Below, one piece after another: positions 59,290 through 64,000 of a DNA stretch of 64,000 bases. Source of the stretch: Fratercula arctica (taxonomy: Eukaryota; Chordata; Aves; Charadriiformes; Alcidae); contig CANTUZ010000025.1 in the NCBI GenBank assembly GCA_947846985.1, forward strand, positions 5,454,100 to 5,518,099, in the 5' to 3' direction. Positions within the stretch are counted from its first letter, which is position 1; the number at the start of each line of letters is the position of its first letter. The notes beneath the pieces were generated by a model. The model was not told where the DNA came from and searched no databases. It saw nothing but the letters and a program-made list of their open reading frames with translations. Both the position numbers and the translations under genes were made by a program.

Positions 59290-59754
59290 GGTGTACCTGA
59301 TCCAGTTGGAGAGTTTGTGGAGGACTCTCTCCCGTGAGTGGGACCCCATGTTGGAGGAGAGGAAGAGTGTGAGGAGGAAGGAGCAGCAAAGACGAAGTGT
59401 TATGAACTGACTGCAACCCCAATTCCTTGTCCCCCTGTGCCACTCAGGGGGAGGAGGTAGAGAATTCGGGAGTGAAGTTGAGCCTGGGAAGAAAGGAGGG
59501 GTGGAGGGAAGGTATTTTAAGATTTGTTTTTATTTCTCATTATCCTACTCTTGCTTGATAAATTTAATAAATTAAATTAATTTCCCCAAGTCGAGTCTGG
59601 TTTGCCCGTGACAGTAATTGGTGAGTGATTTCCCTGTCCTTATCTTGACCCACGAGCCTTTCGTTATATTTTCTATCCCTTGCCCAGCTGAGGAGGGGGA
59701 GTGATAGAGCAGCTTGATGGGCACCTGGCATCCAGACAAGGTCAACCCACCACA
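59290..59754 (+). mobile_element. LTR-like segment, plus orientation
   Basis: It contains the purine-rich block near 59440-59515, the CCTTATCTTGACCCACGAGC stretch and the end GTCAACCCACCACA at 59754. The layout matches 2310-2838. The left boundary is uncertain. Confidence 0.55.
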
Positions 59755-60530
59755 CTGAGACAAAAACCTAACTCTAAAATTGGCTTTCCAACTTTTCAAA
59801 CAGTCCTGCTAGACAACAATATATTCCCAAATAACTGCAATTTAAAACTTGAGAAATCCTTTTTGAGAAGGCAAGTGTTATTTTAAAAAGAAGATTTTGC
59901 TTTTACAATGACAAGTATTTACTCTTCTTTATGATAGAATTCATTTATCACAGTCTTAGCTTATTGTGTAACACAACTCAGAACCAAAGAAAGCAGAGAT
60001 ATTTTTCTAGAAAAACAGGTTTGAGATTTGTTATTATGAGGAAACAGAAAGTTATGCTTTTTTTTCTCTCCCTATGCTAATGGCTAGAGCAGTTCCCTAT
60101 ATTTGTTACCCTGTGGCAGCCAGAAGGAGGCTAACAGAGATTGCTCTTCATCTGCCCAAGTCTTAGACTGGTCACATATTGCTTTTCTTCATCCACAATC
60201 TCTACAAGCAGACTATGTGGGAACAGAAAGGTTATAGTATTAGATCTGTATGAAGGATATATGCCAATAAAAGATTTTCCTCCTCTGCCTTCTCACCATA
60301 CACAAAAGTTAAATCCATTGGTCCTTTGTGTTTTGGAAGCAGTTACAATGAAAGAAACTTTGGTTTAGTAACACGACTCTAGCCCTGGTCAGATATTTTG
60401 CAATGTTTTTCTTCTTTTCCTTTAAGTATCATAGCGCTTTAAAAGGATCTGTTGTATAACCACCACAGTCTAAGCAAATTGTCTTTTTTTCCAAACTTCA
60501 TCTTTTTCCTTCTTAAAATCATAATTATTC
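59755..60530. other. Unique sequence, nothing recognised
   Basis: No repeat, RNA gene or supported frame was found. Confidence 0.45.
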
Positions 60531-61046
60531 ACAGAATTTTTCAGAGTTGGAAGGGACCTCTAGAGATCATCTAGTCCAACTCCCCTGCTAAAGCAGGATT
60601 GCCTAGAGCACATTACTCAGGACTGCATCCAGGCGGGTCTTGAAAGTCTCCAGAGAAGGGGACTCCACAACCTCCCTGGGCAGCCTGTTCCAGTGCTCTG
60701 TCACCCTCACCGTAAAGAAGTTTTTTCTCATATTTGTTTGGAACTTCCTGTGTTCCAGCTTGTGCCCATTACCCCTCGTCCTGTTACTGGGAACCACTGA
60801 AAAGAGTCTGGCTCCATCCTCCTTAAACCCACCCTTTAGATACTTGTAAACATTAATAAGGGCTCCCCTCAGCCTTCTCTTCTCCAGGCTAAAGAGTCTC
60901 AGCTCTCTCAGCCTTTCCTCATAAGGGAGATGCTCCAATCCCTCAGTCATCTTTGTTGCCCTACGCTGGACTCTCTCCAGTAGTTCCCTGTCTCTCTTGA
61001 ACTGGGGAGCCCAGAGCTGGACACAGTATTCCAGTTGTGGCCTCAC
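60531..61046 (-). mobile_element. CR1 LINE 3' part, minus strand (chimeric copy)
   Basis: From the ACAGAATTTTTCAGAGTTGG 3'-end motif to GTGGCCTCAC. It encodes the ORF2 C-terminus from [20 protein letters not shown] onward. Upstream it runs without a gap into ERV-L pol sequence. Confidence 0.92.
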
Positions 61047-61406
61047 GACTTGCTTTTCAAGGCCCAGGATAGTGTTCCAGGCAGTGGCATGGGGCACAGG
61101 ATATGTTTCTAGCCATCTGGTGGTTACTTCTGGTGATATTCCGAAATCTTTGCCTTCTGGCCAGTCCATGATCACTTCCAGAATTCCTGGGTGACTGGGG
61201 TTTTCCATTTGAGTTTGCTGTGTGATCAGTGCAATCCACTTACTCCATGTAGGATGAGTTGCATGATGTGTGGTGGGAACCCTTTCTTTGAACATCCAGC
61301 CCAGCATCGAGGTGCTAAGAGGAGCTGTGCTTCTGTACCGACCACTTCCGAAGCAGCTCGAACTCCTTCATATGCTGCCAATATCTCTTTTTCTGTTGGA
61401 GTATAG
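61047..61406 (-). mobile_element. ERV-L pol patch embedded in CR1
   Basis: Minus-strand sequence here matches proviruses A and B in two pol blocks. The RNase H region ([18 protein letters not shown] to [11 protein letters not shown], about 61131-61406) is followed by a piece of the integrase core ([10 protein letters not shown] to LGLEKQV, about 61047-61130). The part between these blocks is missing. There are no LTRs and no target duplication. It replaces roughly 180 bases of CR1 ORF2. Confidence 0.9.
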
Positions 61407-61805
61407 TCCAGCAGGTCCACCCCTAACCTATACTGGTGCCTGACATTCTTCCTCCCCAGGTGCAGGACCCTACACTTGTCCTTGTTGAATCTCATTAGGT
61501 TCTTCTCTGCCCAGCTCTCCAACCTGTCTAGGTCACGCTGGATGGCAGCACAGCCCTCTGGGGTGTCAGCCACCCCACCCAGTTTGGTATCATCAGCGAA
61601 CTTGCTGAGCATACACTCTGTCCCCTCGTCCAGGTCGTTGATGAATACGGTAAACAATACTGGTCCAAGTACTGACCCCTGGGGGACACCACTGGTTACA
61701 GGCCTACAACTCGACCCTGCTCCATTAATCACAACCCTCTGAGTCCTGTCACACAGCCAGCTCTCAATCCACCTCACTGTCCCCTCGTCTAGTCCACACT
61801 TCCTC
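61407..61805 (-). mobile_element. CR1 LINE RT part, minus strand (chimeric copy)
   Basis: It encodes [40 protein letters not shown], the FADD box and [19 protein letters not shown], then runs in frame into ERV-L sequence. It is cut on the right by the next LTR near 61806. Confidence 0.92.
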
Positions 61806-62162
61806 GGTTTCCTAAGTGCGACGAGCGAGGGAAGACAAGCAGCCGACTCAATGTGAGTGATAAAGCAAGCTTCAGTTTATTGCCCGAATACGCTTCATTA
61901 TATAGCTACTGGTTACATCACCGCTTGAATATTGGCTAATTATAAAAGTCATCTGCTCACTGCGATTGGCTCTCTGTCCACACGACAGGGTTCAGCCTTA
62001 GTTCCCTATTCTTATCAGCTCCTTATTCTTGCTTCTGCATTCTCATGGCTTGTTTACTTAGTACTTTCCCATTGCCGAGCTGTAACTTGCTTCTACGCTA
62101 TTCTCATCTCGCATAACTCCTCTATTGTCCCATGACCTTGCTCCTCAAGCCATTCTGCAACA
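61806..62162 (-). mobile_element. ERVK-like 3' LTR
   Basis: On the minus strand it begins TGTTGCAGAATGGCTTGAGG right after the polypurine tract at 62163-62203. A TATA-like CATTATATAGC lies near 61897. The left end abuts CR1 and is uncertain by a few bases. Confidence 0.8.
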
Positions 62163-62167
62163 ATTCC

Positions 62168-62203
<36 letters not shown>
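62163..62203 (-). promoter_or_regulatory. Polypurine tract with a 33-base A run
   Basis: On the minus strand a run of 33 A followed by GGGGGAAT leads into the LTR. A tract ending in GGGGGAAT before TGTTG is the expected plus-strand primer site; the A run is unusually long. Confidence 0.8.
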
Positions 62204-62204
<1 letters not shown>

Positions 62205-62640
62205 AGCAATCCAGGCTTGGTTTATTACTTTTAACATAGCTCTCTTAATACAAGAAAGGACTACACATAAGCACAAATTTATGATTACAAGAATTATTAT
62301 AATATGCAAGCCTTCAACAAGCAATTCTAATACTTCCAAACAAGCTAGTTAGCCACTCATCAAAAAACCCACGTTCTTTTAACCACTGCAACTGTTTGTG
62401 AATTGATTCACTGTGATCGGACAAATTCATACAACACATACCCTCAAAATCTTCGCAACCATGTCCTTGAGCTAATAACAAAAAGTCAATTGCTGCTTTA
62501 TTTTGCAAAATCGCATGGCGCAGGCTATTCTGATCTTCTAACAAACTTTCAATTATTTCTGTGGTGACATTGGCTATCGTTACATTTATAGTATTATGCT
62601 ATCTGTTCAAGCGCTCTAACTCCTACTGATTGGTTGCATG
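62204..62640 (-). pseudogene. env: ERVK-like env transmembrane-subunit fragment
   Basis: The minus-strand frame encodes [20 protein letters not shown] followed by the CX6CC disulphide motif, then a Glu/Lys-rich heptad stretch, a hydrophobic membrane anchor ([18 protein letters not shown]) and a short tail. A frameshift near 62340 splits the ectodomain from the anchor. The tail reads into the A-rich polypurine tract. The surface subunit and fusion peptide region are absent or unrecognisable. The CX6CC motif is typical of alpha- and gamma-type Env. The fragment is broken and incomplete. Confidence 0.8.
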
Positions 62641-62689
62641 CTATTTTCACGAGCTGTCCACGCGCGGGCAGCATCCTGCTGATAGGTTG

Positions 62690-62888
62690 AGGGTCGATTG
62701 CCACGCACCTCTCAGTGTCTTTTAACTGATCGTCTCTGACTGTTCACACAGAGCAGCAGCTTTGCTTTTCACATTCCTTTCCTTGCTGATATCTCCTGGC
62801 ACTTGCTTCTCAAGGCGCCTCTCACAGATACAGTTTTGTCTCATCAAGGCCAAACAGATTCCCTACGCTGCTCTCTATCATCTCCACA
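62690..62888 (-). mobile_element. Second ERVK-like LTR fragment
   Basis: On the minus strand a T/A-rich polypurine-like run (62889-62935, AAAAAGGGAAAT at its end) is followed by TGTGGAGATGATAGAGAGC, as at a 3' LTR start. The inner end is truncated or merged with the env remnant. Confidence 0.5.
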
Positions 62889-63124
62889 ATTTCCCTTTTT
62901 TTTTTTTTTTTATTTTTTTTTTTTTATTTTTTATGCAACAAAAAGCTTGATTAATCATTTTTTGCACTATTTTCTGTAAGCAACCTAAACTACAGCGCAT
63001 GACAAGCATTGGATGACAAAGATGACATGTTTGATACCCCATGTCTGTAAAGAGACCTGTATTTTAGCGAACACATAAGCTGGTCTGTTAGTTTTTGCAG
63101 TTTTCGGTACTCCCATGACTGCAA

Positions 63125-63575
63125 GGCATTGCAACTAATGTTGAATAACATCACGAGCGTTTTCTCCTATATGAGCACTAGCTACAACAAGGTGAGAAAA
63201 CAAATCAACTAAAACATGTAGATAGCGCAAACGTCCCAATTCCATAATGTGTATAACATCGAATTGCCAAAGTTCATCAGGTGTAAGCATTCGCAGGGTA
63301 ATTCCCACAAATGATGGCAGAGGAGCCAGCTGCTGATAGTGCAAACGACCCCGTGAAATCAATCGTGCTAACATTTCAATCATCGTAGTTACTGTTTTTT
63401 GAAAAGTTATGTGGAAAAAATACTCACTCTAATGCAGTCAGGCTCTTTGCGAGTGTATCATCCCACTGTCCTATCAGGGTGTAAGGTTGAAATTTTTGAT
63501 GTATCATAAACAAATCTGCAATGTGCTGTAATGCTTTCTGAGCTGTTGGGGTTAATGAACGTGGAACCTACCAGG
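63125..63575 (-). pseudogene. pol: ERVK-like pol fragment (RNase H end and integrase)
   Basis: The minus-strand frame (63135-63383) encodes LWQFDVIHIMELGRLRYLHV and a LVDLFSHLVVASAHIGE block, the integrase core region with its first catalytic Asp (WQFD). Upstream (63420-63575) lies a stretch resembling the end of RNase H (TAQKALQHIADLF). The zinc-binding part and the rest of the core are missing. A second ERV-K-type remnant, distinct from ERV-L A and B. Confidence 0.75.
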
Positions 63576-64000
63576 GAGGGGGGGGGGCAGACACAGCACT
63601 TCAGGGCGTCCCCTGTATCTTCAAAGTGCGCTCATGTCTATCCCCCTCTCTCCGATCCGAGACAGCCCCCTTATATCCTGTCCCGGATTGAATGGAAAAG
63701 TACAGGCTAGGGTCGCTGCATGCGTGGCCAGCACATACAGCGAGCCTCACCAGACTCATGATCCAGCTTTGCTAACTGCGGATGTCTGATACCTGACTCC
63801 CTTGTACTCCCTCCTTGTTATCTTCTTCTTTGAAAGTTAGGTTCTCATAGATACACATATAGTTTTTCAGCAACAGTACTGAGTCCCTTTTTCCCAACAT
63901 GCATACTGGGTTTGGTTCAACTAGTAATTCTCCGTCATGTCTCACTCAAACCATCCTCTATTATCCCTTACACATGCCACCCCGTGGCCCATAGTTGGGA
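63576..64000. other. Unassigned, possibly LTR-derived
   Basis: It begins after a run of nine G and holds a TATA-like CCTTATATCCTG near 63671. It is probably part of the ERV cluster, but no ends or motifs allow a firm call. Confidence 0.3.

Noticed and set aside
60603..61307. A 234-codon open frame that looks like a fusion gene
   Set aside because: It is the antisense run through the ERV-L patch and the CR1 C-terminus. No promoter, start context or splice sites support a host gene.
1..64000. CRISPR arrays, bacterial operons, tRNA or rRNA genes
   Set aside because: No spaced direct repeats of CRISPR type and no recognisable tRNA or rRNA sequence were seen. The only tRNA-like matches are 18-base primer binding sites.

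Overview
The window is vertebrate nuclear DNA, almost certainly avian. CR1 LINEs are the dominant non-LTR element, and the LTR families and ERV-L-like proviruses look like those common in neoavian and especially songbird genomes. No bacterial genes, CRISPR arrays or rRNA are present, and I recognised no tRNA gene.

The only host gene I can support is CDC42SE2 (CDC42 small effector 2) on the + strand. Its 84-codon frame is split over three coding exons (10403-10456, 26364-26465, 43102-43200) by two phase-0 introns of about 16 kb. A fourth, non-coding exon starts at 43658. The 3' UTR appears to continue, interrupted by insertions, to a poly(A) signal at 53752.

Layout. 1-10138: CR1 pieces, an old ERV-L integrase remnant with an LTR, and a CR1 carrying a 1.17 kb solo LTR just upstream of the first coding exon. 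10139-10456: exon with the start codon. 10930-13290: a 2.4 kb almost pure G/A tract in intron 1. 14233-17643: a solo LTR split by a 2.8 kb composite insertion with an 18-bp duplication. 18037-21785: CR1 fragments and a solo LTR. 21791-26757: mostly unique intron, with exon 2. 27802-38725: one long CR1 broken by four separate LTR-element insertions, including the 6.2 kb ERV-L-like provirus A, each with a matching 5-bp target duplication. 40618-41362: CR1. 43102-53775: last coding exon and 3' UTR, the latter split by the 6.4 kb provirus B and a 2.4 kb CR1. 55107-64000: stacked LTR fragments, an ERV1-like gag start, a CR1 carrying an internal ERV-L pol patch, and ERVK-like env and pol remnants.

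Almost everything except CDC42SE2 is transposon sequence. All retroviral frames contain stops, frameshifts or deletions, so I treat them as pseudogenes. The high load of full-length and nested LTR elements suggests a low-recombination region such as a W chromosome, but that is inference. Coordinates of LTRs with target duplications are exact by eye; other repeat boundaries are approximate.
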